Part shown: one piece after another, positions 22,872 through 35,223 of the stretch
Layout of the letters: every line of letters starts with the position of its first letter
Numbering within the stretch: the stretch's first letter is position 1
Assembly: GCA_036250195.1 (NCBI GenBank)
Contig: JAVHZZ010000003.1
Span: 333,372,375 to 333,436,374, forward strand
Origin: Mixophyes australis
Lineage: Eukaryota > Chordata > Amphibia > Anura > Limnodynastidae
Direction of reading: 5' to 3'
Length of the DNA stretch: 64,000 nt
Made by a program: the position numbers and the translations under genes
Notes under the pieces: model-generated
Told to the model about the DNA's origin: nothing
Seen by the model: the letters and a program-made list of their open reading frames with translations, nothing else
Databases searched by the model: none

Positions 22872-22878
<7 letters not shown>
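22626..22878. other. unassigned
   Basis: Nothing recognised. Confidence 0.3.
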
Positions 22879-22929
<51 letters not shown>

Positions 22930-22958
22930 CACACACATATACACTCATACATACATAT

Positions 22959-22995
<37 letters not shown>

Positions 22996-23005
22996 TACAC
23001 ACACT
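22879..23005. repeat. compound (AT)n / (AC)n microsatellite (127 bp)
   Basis: (AT) run to about 22922, then ACAC/ACAT units to about 23005. Tyr/Ile- and Cys/Val-rich minus-strand frames across it are artefacts of the repeat. Confidence 0.95.
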
Positions 23006-23376
23006 GTGAGCACTGTGCAAATAAATAATTATAGTCTGGAGACCTTTCAAAATAGCAGCTTCCCCCTTGTAGAATACAATGTAATTTTCTAGGCAACTAA
23101 TTTCGCTAAAGAGGATAATGGCTTGAGCAAAACACTAATCACCTGTCAATCATTGTTCTCAGAAGCACAGAATTTTACATCTGCATGGAATTTATAACAG
23201 GTCAAGATGGGCGCTGATGGTTTCTTTAGTCTACGACAGGCAGAAAATAAAGTAATTATTGGGAGAAATGTGTTTATTTTTTAATCGCCTAAAACAAAAA
23301 GCATTTCTACTTAATTGATAAATCCTCCACTACACTGTTCTGTGGCTGACAATATCCATTTCCTATTATATACATG

Positions 23377-24490
23377 CACTGATCAGCTACAACATTAAAA
23401 CAATCTGCCTAATATTGTGTAGATGCCCCACATGCCACCAAAACAGCTCTGATCCATCGAGGTATGGACTCCACAAGACCTCAGAACATGTCCTGTGATA
23501 TTTGGCACCAAGACATTAGCAGCAGATTCCTGTCCTGTAAGTTGGGAGGGGGGACCTCCATGGCTCAGACTTGTACCTCTCACAGATGCTCGATTGGATT
23601 GAGATTTGGGGAATTTGGAGCCAAATCAACACCTTGAACTCTGTCATATTCCTCTAACCATTCCTAATCAATTCTTGCAGTGCGGCAGGGCTCATTATAC
23701 TGCTGAAAGAGGCCTCTGCCATCAGAGAAAACCTTTGCCATGAAGGAGTGTATATGGTCTGCAACAATGTACACCCCTACCAAAACAATGTTGCAAGGAC
23801 CCAAGGTTTCCCAGCAGAACATTGCCCCAAGCACCACACTGCCTCCACTGGCTTGCCTTCTTCCTATAGTGCATCCTGGTGCCATATCTTCCACAGGAAC
23901 ATGGCGCACATGCACCCGGCCATCCACATGATGTAAAACAAAACGTGATTCATCAGGCCAGACCACTATCTTCCATTGCTTCATGGTCCTTTTTTTGCAG
24001 TCACGTGCCCATTGTAGGCACTTTTGGCGATGGACAGGGGTCAACATGGGCACTTTACCAGTCTGCGGTGATGCAGCACCATACCCAGCAAGCTGCGATG
24101 CACTTTGTGTTCTGACACCTCTCTATCATAGCCAGCATTAACTTTTTCAGCAATTTTGCTACATTAGCTCTTCTGTGGGATTGAACCAGACGGGCTAGCC
24201 TTCACTCCACATGCATAGCAATGAGCCTTGGGTGCCCCTGACCTGGTCTTCGGTTCACCGGTTGTCCATCCTTAGACCATTGGATACCAGGACGACCCAC
24301 AAGACCTGCCGTGTTGGAGATGCTCTGACCAGTCATCTAGCTCTTGTCAAAGTCGCTCAGATCCTTACGCTTGCCCATTTTTTCTGCTTCCACACAACTT
24401 GAAGAACTGACTGTTCACTTTCTGCCTAATATATCCCACCAGTTGACAGATGGCATTGTAACAAGATAATCAATAATAACTTATCAGACA
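23377..24490 (-). mobile_element. Tc1-type DNA transposon relic
   Basis: The element lies in reverse. Its 3' inverted repeat is visible at 23377 (CACTGATCAGCTACAACATT), as in the widespread fish/frog Tc1 family whose ends read CACTGATCAGCCATAACATT. The region 24420-24490 matches the 5' untranslated part ('cccaccagttgacag'), but the outer 5' terminal repeat has decayed beyond recognition, so the right limit is approximate. Confidence 0.85.
23395..24378 (-). pseudogene. Tc1 transposase, inactivated
   Basis: The start codon is at 24378-24376 (MGKRKDLSDFDK), followed by an in-frame stop and a deletion in the DNA-binding region. The longest clean piece is 23664-24053, with HRQKCLQWARDC, VVWPDESRF (first catalytic Asp kept), the VVLGAMFCWE strand and FQQYNEPC. 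The second catalytic Asp position, which reads QQDN in active relatives, is Tyr here. The glutamate segment NPIEHL survives at about 23590-23630 in another frame. Family: DD34E Tc1/mariner. The stop, frameshifts and lost Asp make this a dead copy. Confidence 0.88.
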
Positions 24491-25689
24491 TTTGCCTTTA
24501 GGTTCAACACATCACCAACATTTGGTCATTAAGCAACTTCTACAATGTAATATCAGGCCCATAAAATAGGCCCAATAGTTCCTGACAAAAAAACTAAAAT
24601 TTATTTACCTTCAAAATCAACATAAAATTATCAGAAGACAGTCAAAAGGCTCTCAAAATGTACACTTCATACAAGTTAGAATAAACACTTTTCAAGAGAA
24701 AATCAGTACCAAAATGTTGCGTCTCTGCTTAGTCCTCATACTCATTGGCATTTTTACTTTGTGTTCCGATGCATTGCATTTTGGAATGCTACTTGCTTTA
24801 TTTGTGTGCGTGACTACATACGATAGTGAGTAAAAACGCATGTCAAACACAAATCAAATGCATTTCTGTTTCAAATGCAGTTTTTAAATAAATCTGCATC
24901 TAATAAAGTACATATATTTTTTGATGTGTTGAGCAAGATTCCAATCAACTGTACGAATGGAAAAACTACAACATGCAATGCTTTTTAGAAGAGCTTCTCT
25001 GAGCTACTGTGCACCAACACATAGGTGTGAACAAGCTCATTAAGAACAATGTATTTTTAATTTAATGTGGTTTTCAAAAGTTAAATAGTTCTTGGCATGC
25101 ACAAATGTGTTGACGTTAACAAGCCCCAAAGTTTTACTCCTTCTAACCTGGTTCGGGTGAGGCTGGTTAGTGAGATTATAATGCATTATATATCCCCAAA
25201 CTGTCCAAAGTTCTGGCGCTCAAAAGGGGTGGGACTCAAAGCAAAAAAGTGTTGTATTATGAGAAAGGGCGTACAAACCACATTACAGATGCATGGTGTG
25301 AACAAGCCGTAAGGTTGAGGAGGTTGCATTGCATTATACCCCCAAACAGTCCAAGATTCTAGTGTCCAAAAGCAAGGTTACTAATGGGAAAAGGGGAGGA
25401 TGTCAGAATAAGTCCTTAGAAGGCACCAATGTAGATATGCTAGGACAGTGGGCCACAAAGCTACAAAATGGTACTATAGAGTGGTACACTGTGGTTAGAT
25501 TTGCATCATCTTGGGGCTATTATATTCACCATCACATTTATTTGCACAGCAAGTTCAGATAGGAGAGCAATCCTGATCCTAAACCTAGATATTTGGCTTT
25601 AATGTTTATTAAATTCTATTGTTTTCAAATAAGCATTGCATAGGCAATTGTATTGTGTTTCCAACGAAGTGATTTATTTTAGCAGATGT
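24491..25689. other. unassigned, with a degenerate ~150-bp duplication
   Basis: Segments beginning 'gcattata' at 25183 and 25331 are related for about 60 bases ('ccccaaactgtccaa' against 'ccccaaacagtccaa'), 148 bp apart. No gene recognised. Confidence 0.4.
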
Positions 25690-26560
25690 AAATAGTTAAC
25701 AGTTCAATACATTATTATATTATAATACAGTACAGTACAGCCAATACCAAAAGATACATACATACCGCTGCATTCGCATGCGCTCGCACTGCGCTCCCAC
25801 TGTACCAGTGAACAGTAGTTCACTCTTGAATACTGTGGTCAGAGTAGACTGAAGACTGGGAGCGCAGCTATGATTATTTATACATTCAGTGTTACAGAGA
25901 GAACAATGCAGATGAAGTGGCTTGCTTCTATAGGTCCAGACTTCGGGTGGGTCCAGGGTAAACAGGTCATAGGCTAGTTCAAACAACCCCCTCAAAGGCT
26001 AAAGTCAACATTCCAGATGATTCTCCCGCCCTGAAACCAGTTACAACTAGTCCATTAGCATTTTACAGTCTGATATCAATCTGACAAGATATTGCCTAAC
26101 ATCAATAACTAGAGTATGCAATATGCGATCTCTTCGGCGATGGAACCGGACAGCTGCTGATGAATAGGGGATTAGAATGATATCAGACATGACACATTTC
26201 CTATAACCTGAACCTTAAATTACACTGAAGTGTACATATAATCATAATATATAAACTAATAATAAACTAAAAACTATCTGCTCATAAATTACTGTGTAAC
26301 GGAACCAATATGAATTATATAAATAACTAAATGTTGTAATGCCAGTGTGTACGTGCGTATTTTACCGTGCGATCGCCGTATGCCACGTGTAGCGTGGCAC
26401 ACTAAGTGCAATTAGCCAATAAAACAATATTAACCAATATACTTTCGTTCCATCCAATTATACGTCATCGACATGCTCTAATAAATAAAAAAAATGTAAA
26501 ATAAAATTTGTGTCTCCTTCTATGGTGTCACTATTTGCTACCTAATTCGCCATAGTCAAT
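25690..26560. other. possible old LTR-like region
   Basis: Unusually rich in CpG-containing motifs for its surroundings ('cattcgcatgcgctcgcac', 'gtgcgatcgccgtatgcc') and ends with AATAAA signals ('aataaataaa', 'aataaaatttgtgtctcc'). It gives the impression of an old LTR with a polyadenylation region, but no inverted TG...CA ends, target duplication or coding neighbour was found. Confidence 0.22.
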
Positions 26561-29048
26561 ACATTTCGACAAAAGGGTGATTTACATTGACACCAAGATG
26601 GTTTGTGTGATTGATTTTGCCCCAAATGAGAGCTGATGCCTTGACACTAACAACTGAATACTTCAAATAATGCTCCAGCAAGCAGGTAAATGGCTTTTTC
26701 TTTGCTTTTGATGCTCATCCACTTTCAGGCATGTATTAAACAATCAAAATAATTTCTTTCAGATATTATTGTCAGGACAGTGAGGGCAAATTCTAATTCT
26801 ACAGCGAACACTGTCATAAATAATTATGATTTGTGAATCAGATGAGAAGATTACTGTTTAATTCTGATGGTTCGTGAAAGCTTTTCTGTAAAGGATTTCA
26901 TAAAAAAATTATCTGCAAAAAACTGTATCTTGTGTTTGCGTATTTTAGTCTATTAAGGATGGTATTACCACTGATGCATTTTACTTATCTAATAAAAAGG
27001 TGCAAGAGTTAATAAATTAGAAGAAAATACATTTCAGACACAATGACTGTCTTAAGAAAAAACCCTTGTTCCAATCACATGATCCGCTGACTTCTAGGAA
27101 CTTCCCAGTCAGTATTTGCGTTAAATAAATTATAACACAGTGTCCACAGCCTAAACATTTTTATTTTAATGAACATTCCCCTCAACAACACGGTCACCAT
27201 AACTGGTTTGTTCATAGTTGTCAATTTTAGTGCCTCATTTCTGGGAGGCTCAACAACCGCTCCCCCAAATACACCCTTACATTGCCACGCACATTTGGCA
27301 GATAGACACGCCACCTTCTCACTGCTGTTCTGCTGTGCAGACCAGTGTTGACCAGGAATTACCTCCCAACATTCCAGCTGTTGGAACAAAAGTCATGGCT
27401 GGCAAGACGGAACGACAATCCATTAGAATTGGGAATGTCCTGCCTAAATAGGAACAGTTGCAAGGTATGTTTTACATTACATTTTTTGTGCAGGCATCTT
27501 GTGTACTGAACCAATATGTATATTCTGTATTCTCCACACTGTTCCCATACCTTCTAACATTTTAAATGTCTCCTTTCGAAATAGGTCCTGGTCGTGTCAT
27601 GTTAAGGGGTGTGTCCATGTCAGAATGGGGGTGGTCATGCACCCCATCCCTTGGCACGTCTAGCACTTCTGCAATGATAGGTCACCACCAACCCCTCTCC
27701 CATAAAAACTCCCTTGAATTGAGGCATGCACCAGAAGCACATACATCTTCTAATAGGCCTTGTGTCGTAAGGACATGATTGATTCAGGCTTCGCTAAAGC
27801 TGTGATGCTTCAATTTAGGCTCAGAGTTTAGGCTCTATTTTGTATTAGTATCTGTTAGCCTTACTTATGACAGGTTCCATGGTGCAAGTAAGCTCAGTAA
27901 AGTCTATATATATCGTTTTACCTGTTTTTAATTTGTTTTTGTCACCTGCTGCAATGATCCTTTCTGCACAACTGTGATTGCATTCTCCAGCACTGCCCAA
28001 GTAAGCCAAGTGTATTCTGATGACAGTTACAGTTTAGTAGTTCTGGAAATCTCACTGTCTGTGCATGAAAATGCAACCCACCAATTCAACAGGAATCACA
28101 AATGCAATATGTGAAAAGTTGTAGGAGGGAGCATACAAACTAGTAAGTTAAAGTTGTTCAAAGGTGGATAGCCCCTTTAGTTTATGCAATTGGTTTTATT
28201 ATTATTTAAATTTCACAATTTATTTGAAATTAATTGAATATAAAGAAACAAAAACACATATTGACATCTGACAATAAGAATATATATATATATATATTAC
28301 ATACATTGTTTACCAAACCTATCATTCTCTATCAGTGCCGCACTAGGGTGCTTTGAATGATGGTGTATTGGTTCCTTGCATCTCTTCTTGAGTTTGTCAT
28401 TTTGCTTGCTCTCTAAGGGGATGTAAAAGTTATACATGTACTATATGCCAGCTTTTACTTGGTAGTTTAAATGGTTTATTATATATTTTAACGAGTTGGG
28501 CTCAAGGTTAACGTGACTTCTTTACCGAGCAGAGGAGATTGAGCCATAAATGATCTGCTAAGAAACACTGCAGCTAGCTCTAAAACCTGTTCTCCTCAAA
28601 TAAATTAGAAGGCATACAGTAATGTGGTGGTAGCTCCAATTAAAAATATAAACACTGACTTTTTGTTTTCATTTTTATTCAAATCCCGGCCTACAACACC
28701 GAGCACGGAGGTTTCAGCTGTACAGCTGAGAATTAAAAGCTTGATAAATGAGGACTGTGATAATTTGTGCTTAACTTGTTTCCCCTCAGTAATTAAACAT
28801 GTGTCTGGATAATTTACACCTTAAGCTCTAAAGACAATGTACCATAGACAACAAATGTAGTCTGTATTATTTGTGCTAATGCAACCAGAATTCCACAAAT
28901 TACCAAATAAAATAAGTAATAATAATTCAAAAGAAAGAACTGTAGCATTTCATAGACATTTAAATCCTGCTTAGTATACATTAATAACTGGACTGACTCT
29001 TGCTTATTAAGTTAGTTGATGAAACAGTGATAATAAAGCTGCCCTCAC
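26561..29048. other. unassigned
   Basis: Contains a short (AT)n at 28281-28297 and possible MITE debris at 27540-27700. Frames at 27075-27451 overlap on both strands and have no domain. No gene recognised. Confidence 0.3.
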
Positions 29049-30402
29049 ATGCCTTCTCTCACACTGGAGAGAATGGTGTCTCCCACCACGTTAGAAACCT
29101 TAAACCTAAATTTCCCCTTGGTTGAATTTTTGTGTGTCCCTCCAGCTTGGAGACTGTCTGCTTACAATCTATCCACTCCGACTATAGGTTCACTGCTAGT
29201 TTGGGACAGAGTTAGTGGTAAAGAGGTTGATTTACTACTTTCTTATAGAAATTTATCCCTACAGGCTATTACTAAATTATTGCCCAACCTTAATCTTTCC
29301 TCCTAGATTAATAAAGGCATCATGACTTTGAACAATGTTTTTGACTCTGAGGATCTTCCTTCTTTTGCCCAACTTAGGGAGCAATACCGTCTCTCTCGTC
29401 ATGTTTTTTATAAATACCTTCAACTGCAATACTGAGTCTCCTCTTATAAGCATCTCCCCCAAGGTCACCCCCACCCCTTTTTTCTCCTCAAGCCAACGAG
29501 GGCTAATGGTAGTGCAATTATAATATTTTGGTATAAATAAATAATGTCGGTGGATGATCCACAGAAGTCATAGGTTCAATTGAAATAGGAAAGGGACCTC
29601 CACAGAAAATTCTCCTTTGTCGAGTGGGAGTATATATTCCAGAATTCTTTTTGCATGTTCCGTGACTGAACCATTTGCTCATAAAGCTCATTAATGCATT
29701 ATATTTCACCTCGGTAAAGTTACAGAAGATGTGGTCTTCCCTCTCCATAGTCTTCATTCCATAATGTAATATGGCAGGTTATCTACTTCATATTTTGTGG
29801 TCCTGTTCTATAAAACCTGTGGAATGAAGTTGTCACTTTGGCCAGCAAAGTATTTAACATCACGGTTTCCTCCTTGCCTAACCTGGCACTTTTGTACTAT
29901 TTTCCCAAATCCCCAAACATCCCACATAGTTATACATATGTTTTGGGACATATTTTGATAGCTAGTAAGACAGCCACTGCCCAACAGTGGAAATACCAAA
30001 TACCCCCACCTCTCAGTTAAGTTATTTTTGAGGTTCAGTGTCAAGAGGGAAACAGAGTGCCCTACTCCACTGTAACCTCCTTGCCCTTAATGAAATGGTT
30101 TAGTTGAAATGAACACGTCACAGATGGTGAGGGTTCTCTCTCTCAGTCTACCATCTCGCAGTCCTCATTACATAGCTCTCTCTTTGATCCACCTTAAGGA
30201 TTAAACCCCTACTAGATTTAGTTGGTCAATGAACTTCCTTAAATATGTTACTGATTCTTTAGGATATAGATTGATTGTGATTTTACTATTGTGTTCACTC
30301 CCCACTGTGTACCCCTTTCCCTTTGCTCTTTTTTGTGTTTTTCCCCATCTTGTTTTGTGTATCCCCATTGTTAAATAAAATGTTTCAATAAAAATTTTGA
30401 AA
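29049..30402 (+). pseudogene. L1/Tx1-type LINE 3' end, 5'-truncated and frameshifted
   Basis: Broken frames follow the order of the C-terminal third of an L1/Tx1-type ORF2: LLVWDRVSGKEVDLLLSYRN (about 29190), INKGIMTLNNVFDSEDLPSF (about 29308), YRLSRHVFYKYLQLQY (about 29385-29433), then, after frame changes, FWNEVVTLASKVFNI and a final block IPHSYTYVLGHILIASKTAT ending at the stop near 30020. A 3' UTR and tail follow ('aataaaatgtttcaataaaa' near 30373), typical of a LINE 3' end. No catalytic domain is retained. It is not close to the 12.3-kb LINE over the visible stretch, so they are probably different subfamilies. Confidence 0.72.
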
Positions 30403-31544
30403 ACGCTGCCCCTCCATTTAGGAAAATATTTTCTTAATATGCCCTCTCCCCCTAGCTCGAACCCCGGTGTTTGCTACATGCAGATGCTTCAGTGCTTCTC
30501 AGAACCCCAGACAGAAACCAGGGGTGGTGGTGTGAGCAGAAGGACCAATCCCAAACGGCAATCTCTTAATTGTGGCTTGTGATTGGTTCTTCAGCTAACC
30601 ACCATCCATTATCCCAGTACCCAGAATTTAGCCAAGGCTGTGTGAGTGGAGTTAAAGCTGCTAGGGAGAGGGGACATGTTAGGAAATATTTTCTTCTGTA
30701 GTTTTAAGTAGACTGGGTGGTGCTTATCACAATAATCAGGTCCATGTGGACCTCACAAGATATTCAGCTCTTCTGCTGAAATCTCAATGTATATGATCCC
30801 CAATTATGCTCATGTATATTAGGTCTCTGTTTAAAATAAGTAGAAAGTTGTATACCACGCTATATTGTTTATTGCTTTTGTCTTTCAATAAGAATCTCAA
30901 GAGACCAAATTTGCATTAAAAGTAATCCACAAAAAAGATGCACGTATTTGTACTTAGCACAATGTAACATGTATGTTAGACATGGTTTTATGCTATTAAC
31001 AGGTTATGACCAAACTCGGTGGTTGCTGTAATGAAGCAGACATTTTAGACTAGAAATAGGCAATCCGTGGCCCTCCAATTATTATGAACCTATACACTTA
31101 GCATGAGCTGCATGGCTCTGGTTAGCAGTCAGTGTTGGGTCTTGTAGTTCCATCATTTCATAAATTTACAGGTACTATTTTTTTTTTGAACTCTCAAAAT
31201 TAAAAATAGGATACGTCAATGGGTCCAGATGGCATACATCCAAGAGTGTTAAAAAAAAAAAAAGCTAAGGGGTATATTAAAGTGCAAAAATGGGTGTTTG
31301 CGTCAGTAAGATGGCTTCCCCCTATACATCAAGGGCTCAGCATTGCTTGCTAGTGATAGCTTCCCCACACAAAGCCTATTTAACAAGTATTGCAAAGCTA
31401 CATGTACAGCCGCAAACCTCTTCTGTTATCTCCATGAGACTGGGCCAGCAAATCAGTAAATTAATCCTCACTGCTCCGGGTCAGTATTGCCGAGGTAGCC
31501 TTCTAGCAAGTTTTTAAAGTTAAAGTGCGGTGATAGGCGATTAT
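30403..31544. other. unassigned, with possible MITE fragments
   Basis: Bases 31058-31160 ('caatccgtggccctccaatt' ... 'gtcttgtagttccatcattt') resemble the arms of the MITE at 8991, without a target duplication. Bases 31330-31390 share 'aagcctatttaaca' with 61545-61558. No gene recognised. Confidence 0.3.
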
Positions 31545-31622
31545 CTATCAAGGCCATAAGCGGAGCTAATAAATAGACTCCTAAGAGCACTTACTAATAA
31601 GTAGACTCCTAAGAGCACTTAT
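31545..31622. repeat. short direct duplication
   Basis: 'tagactcctaagagcactta' occurs twice, 34 bp apart. Confidence 0.85.
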
Positions 31623-32264
31623 TGTAGTGACATTAACTAAATCTTTTAACCAATTTCGGGCGCCGTCTCCGCACTGACACTTGGTGCAGGAGACGGACGC
31701 CTGCACCTTCTCAGCAACCACGTCCTGTTGCCTAGCAGTGGGACGCTATCTCTGCTCACCTGTCTGCAGCCAGCATGTCTTACCGCCGAAATCACCCTAG
31801 GGTATATAAAGCAGCCTCTGACACATGTCTAGTGCCAGAGTATTTGGTCTTCAGCCTTGCTCCAGCGTTTGTTCCAGTGTTGCTGTTATTTGGATTCTGA
31901 CCCCGACTTGTTCCTGACTTCTCCTTTGGTTCCTGATTCTGGCTTAGAGTGATATCTGGTATTGACCCGGCTTCCTGACCATTCTCCTGCTTCTGATTTG
32001 GCTATATCCGTTCCTCTGGTTTTGACCCGGCTTGCTGACTACTCTTCCATCCTGCCTCCTGGTGGGCTGTCACCGCTGCCTCAATTGTTACCTCGCCAGC
32101 TGACTGATACCGAGGGTCGTGACCTGCAGGTCCTTTGCAGCGAAGTCCATACCTCCTTGCGGGGGTTCCTGGTGAAAACCAGGGACGTGTTAGACTCCGC
32201 GCCTCAGTACTCAGTAGCGCCAACGGCTGGCAGGTATCATCAATTCCACCTAGTGATTCTGACA
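31623..32264 (+). mobile_element. old solo LTR (gypsy-type), limits approximate
   Basis: A GC-rich promoter-like left part is followed by a TATA box (TATATAA at 31803-31809), then a C/T-rich stretch with repeated 'ttgacccggctt' and 'cctgactt' motifs, ending '...gtgattctgaca'. The segment from 'agtgccagagtat' onwards is related to the second LTR at 38760-39275 ('ggtgccagagtataagg', 'gggtccctggtgaa' against 'gggttcctggtgaa'). No primer site, gag or target duplication is visible, so it is probably a solo LTR. Confidence 0.55.
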
Positions 32265-32448
32265 ACCAATCACTACTGACTGGTATAATTCCAGGTTATT
32301 TGAGAATGATAGAGAATACCACATTTAAGTGGCAAAGGGCAATAGGAAAGACTATGGTAACTATAGACATAAGAGTCTCACAGCAATTGTAGAAAACTGA
32401 ATGGAATCACTATAGAAATAAAAAAATGTTAGACATATTACAAGATTG

Positions 32449-32793
32449 TTATTATTATCATTTATTTATATAGCACCACTAATTCCGCAGCGCTGTACAG
32501 AGAACTCACTCACATCAGTCCCTGCCCCGTTGGGGCTTACAGTTTAAATTCTCTAACACACACACAAACACACACAGAGACAGAGACACAGACTAGGGTA
32601 AATTTGTTAGCAGCCAATTAACCTACCAGTATGTCTTTGGAGTTTGGGAGGAAGCCGGAGCACCGGGAGGAAACCCACGCAAACACGGGGAGAACATACA
32701 AACTCCACACAGATAAGGCCATGGTCGGGAATTGAACTCATGACCCCAGTGCTGTAAGGCAGAAGTGCTAACCACTTAGTCACCGTGCTGCCC
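32449..32793 (-). mobile_element. tRNA-derived SINE, copy 2
   Basis: Full-length reverse copy, from the (ATA)n tail at 32449 to the head 'gtcaccgtgctgccc' at 32793. A and B boxes are recognisable on the minus strand. Confidence 0.92.
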
Positions 32794-32825
32794 ATAGGAT
32801 TTACTGCTGTGAGATCATGTAAAAC

Positions 32826-33790
32826 AAATCTACAGGATTTTTGTTTGACTCCATATAGAAAGTGGTAGATCAGGGTGGATCAGTGAATGTAGCTTATTTA
32901 GATTGTGGCAAGGCATTTGATATGGTATGCCACAATAAATTAAATCAGAAACTGAAAATACTTGGATTTGACACAAGAATAGTGGAACTGAAAAAAGTTT
33001 CCACTAAATGACATGAGATATATATATATATAGGGTTGTAGAGAATGGTGCAAGATCTGATGGAATTTTGGAAACTAATGTAGTGCCTCAGGGAACTGTT
33101 TTGCTTAATGTATCATTTAGTGATGATACTTGTGATTTACAAGGGAAGGTATGCAGTTTGCAGATTTGTAACAGGGTTAATATACAAGTGAGAGTAAATC
33201 AAATGCCTAGTCATTTAGAGAAAATAGAAGAATGGACGAAAGTGTGGAAACACTAAAACATGCAAAAGCAGAATACAGAATGAAAAGAGACGTAACGGCT
33301 ACAGTGAATAAAAAGACTTGGAAACTATAGTTTAAGATTAATTGTAGGTAAACAAGCAGTGTTGTCAAAAATAGGCAGTAAAACACTTGGTTGTATAGGA
33401 GGAGGTTTTAAAAGCAGGAAGAGGAAGGTTATTCTGACATTTTATAGGTCGCTGGTGACAAAACAACAAGTTAGGTGCTAAGTGGACCTATGCAGCATAA
33501 ATAACAAGCTGCAGCTCTCATAGAACGGGTACTGGAGCTCGTAAAAACCATGAACAACATAAAAAACAAAAGAGTGCTAAGCTTGAAACACAAATATATT
33601 ACTTTATTACAACACAACACAATTTTGTGATTGTAATGTTGTGTTGTAATAAATTAATATATTTGTGTTTCAAGCTTAGCGCTCTCTTTTGTTTTTTATC
33701 TTATTCATGTCGCTGGTGAGACTTTGCCTTGAGTACCTGTACAGTCATACAGACCTGATCTCCACAAAGAATTAAAAGACACATAGGACA
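32826..33790 (+). pseudogene. CR1-like LINE reverse transcriptase relic, split by an insertion
   Basis: Fragments appear in the order expected of a CR1-type reverse transcriptase: AYLDCGKAFDMVCHNKL (about 32890-32940, first catalytic Asp kept), VPQGTVLLN (about 33085), a disturbed FADD region, EKIEEWTKVWKH (about 33220-33253), LTFYRSLV (about 33435) and, after a 250-bp insert, SLVRLCLEYLYSHTDLI (about 33708-33760). A (TA)n run and stops interrupt it. The copy is dead; clade assignment is by recognition of these motifs. Confidence 0.72.
33459..33708. mobile_element. palindrome-bearing insert in the CR1 relic (250 bp)
   Basis: The string GTCGCTGGTGA is present on both sides (33448-33458 and 33709-33719), and the host reading frame resumes across it (SLV / SLVRLCLEY), so this is a genuine insertion with an 11-bp duplication. 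Its right half (33558-33697) is a strong palindrome (aaaagagtgctaagcttgaa against its complement, centred on 'acaacacaacac...gtgttgtgttgt'). Confidence 0.85.
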
Positions 33791-34102
33791 AGCATATAAC
33801 ATATTTATGGAATATGGCCAAGCCAAGAAATATAGTAAAAAAATAAAATTATTACAATATATTGAAGGCTATACTAGTGCGGTGTTAAAATATATTTGCG
33901 CAGAATGAGGCATTTGCTCCGGTGATCATTTCCATTCTGTTACATGTTTTGCATTTTAAAATGCCCTAGCAGAAATCTTGCACTTGCTCCACATCTATCT
34001 TAAAGACTCAACAAAGAAATTATTTCATCAACTCATCTTCACACTTAACTCCAAAGTATGCCAACCCTAGTAGGTTTAATATCATGTAGGCAAAAAAAAG
34101 AA
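33791..34102. other. unassigned
   Basis: Nothing recognised. Confidence 0.3.
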
Positions 34103-34122
34103 TCCTCATTCAGGGCCCTTTT

Positions 34123-34228
<106 letters not shown>

Positions 34229-34239
34229 AGTGATATATA

Positions 34240-34653
34240 TCTATAATATAAATGTCTAGTGGCGTGTTTTAGTCTGTCTGTGTGGAAAAAATAAAACCAA
34301 GCTGCAGCGCCACCTGCTGGGCGGAGTTATACACTGACCTACTAAATTCTTAGTGTGTGTGGAAAAAAAAATTCAGAAAGGGCTGAAATTTGGTATACTA
34401 AGATGTTTTTAATTTGTTAATTTAATTTGTTAATTGTTAAAAGTGTTTATAAAGATTTAAAAAAAAAAAATATATATATTTCTTGAAGGAGAAGTGACAG
34501 TTGGGAGTGGTTGGTGGTTGCCGGGGGTGACAGTGGGGAGTGGTTGGTGGTTGAGGCCTGGGCTATGGCCCAAATGCATGACAAGAACCTTTTTAACACC
34601 TTAAGTAGCTTGATTTGACTAGAATGCATGAGTATCATGCAGGGGTTAACTTG
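34240..34653 (-). repeat. dispersed repeat family X, copy B (inverted)
   Basis: Reverse complement of 2248-2660 and 56846-57254, nearly full length. It begins TCTATAATATAAATGTCTAG on the plus strand. Flanked on both sides by 'aaaaaaagtgatatata' plus TA/GT runs. Confidence 0.85.
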
Positions 34654-34702
<49 letters not shown>

Positions 34703-34712
34703 TTGTGTGTGT
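34653..34712. repeat. (TA)n(GT)n microsatellite
   Basis: TA run followed by interrupted GT run. Confidence 0.95.
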
Positions 34713-34904
34713 AAAAAAAAGTGATATATATACATATAGATATCACTTTTTTTATGCACTGGTCAGCCGTCAGCGTCCCTTGAAATAATGAAAAAAAACA
34801 ACAAAACCCTTAACTTACCTTTTTCTCTGATGCGATTCTCTTCACTTTTCTTCCAAGTCACTGCCGCTGCCTGCTGATTTAAATTGTTTTCGCGCTGCAA
34901 AAAA

Positions 34905-35107
34905 AGAAAAGAAGAAAATACTTACCTTGTGGTCAGCTGGCGATCCGACTCCCTCCCTGGTCTCCTCCTCCGTGCTGCGCTCCGCAATGGATGTCGGTGG
35001 GTGTGATGACGTCACGTCCGACATGCACTGCGAGCACCGCACGGAGGAGGAGACCAGGGAGGGAGCCGGATCGCCAGCTGACCACAAGGTAAGTATTTTC
35101 TTCTTTT
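34905..35107. repeat. long palindrome (about 200 bp) centred on TGACGTCA
   Basis: The left arm from 'gaagaaaatacttacct' (34911) pairs with the right arm ending 'aggtaagtattttcttc' (35103). Paired inner blocks include 'ggtcagctggcgatccg' and 'ctccctccctggtctcctcc'. The centre is TGACGTCA at 35007-35014, the consensus CREB/ATF site. Each arm ends outward in a consensus 5' splice site (AAG/GTAAGTA). A transcript through it would fold into a long hairpin. Confidence 0.9.
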
Positions 35108-35223
35108 TTTTTTTTTTTTGCAGGATTTTTTTTTTTGCGCTGCCTCTGACGGGCCCCCTGGGCTGCAGGACCCCCGGGCACCTGCCCATTGTGCCCAATG
35201 GGAGAGACGGCCCTGTCCTCATT

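Noticed and set aside
22793..23096. Minus-strand frames rich in Tyr/Ile and Cys/Val
   Set aside because: Microsatellite translation.
35089..35123. Apparent mini-intron (GTAAGT, poly-T, GCAG)
   Set aside because: Only 35 bp, far below the working size of vertebrate introns. The donor alone is discussed as a finding.
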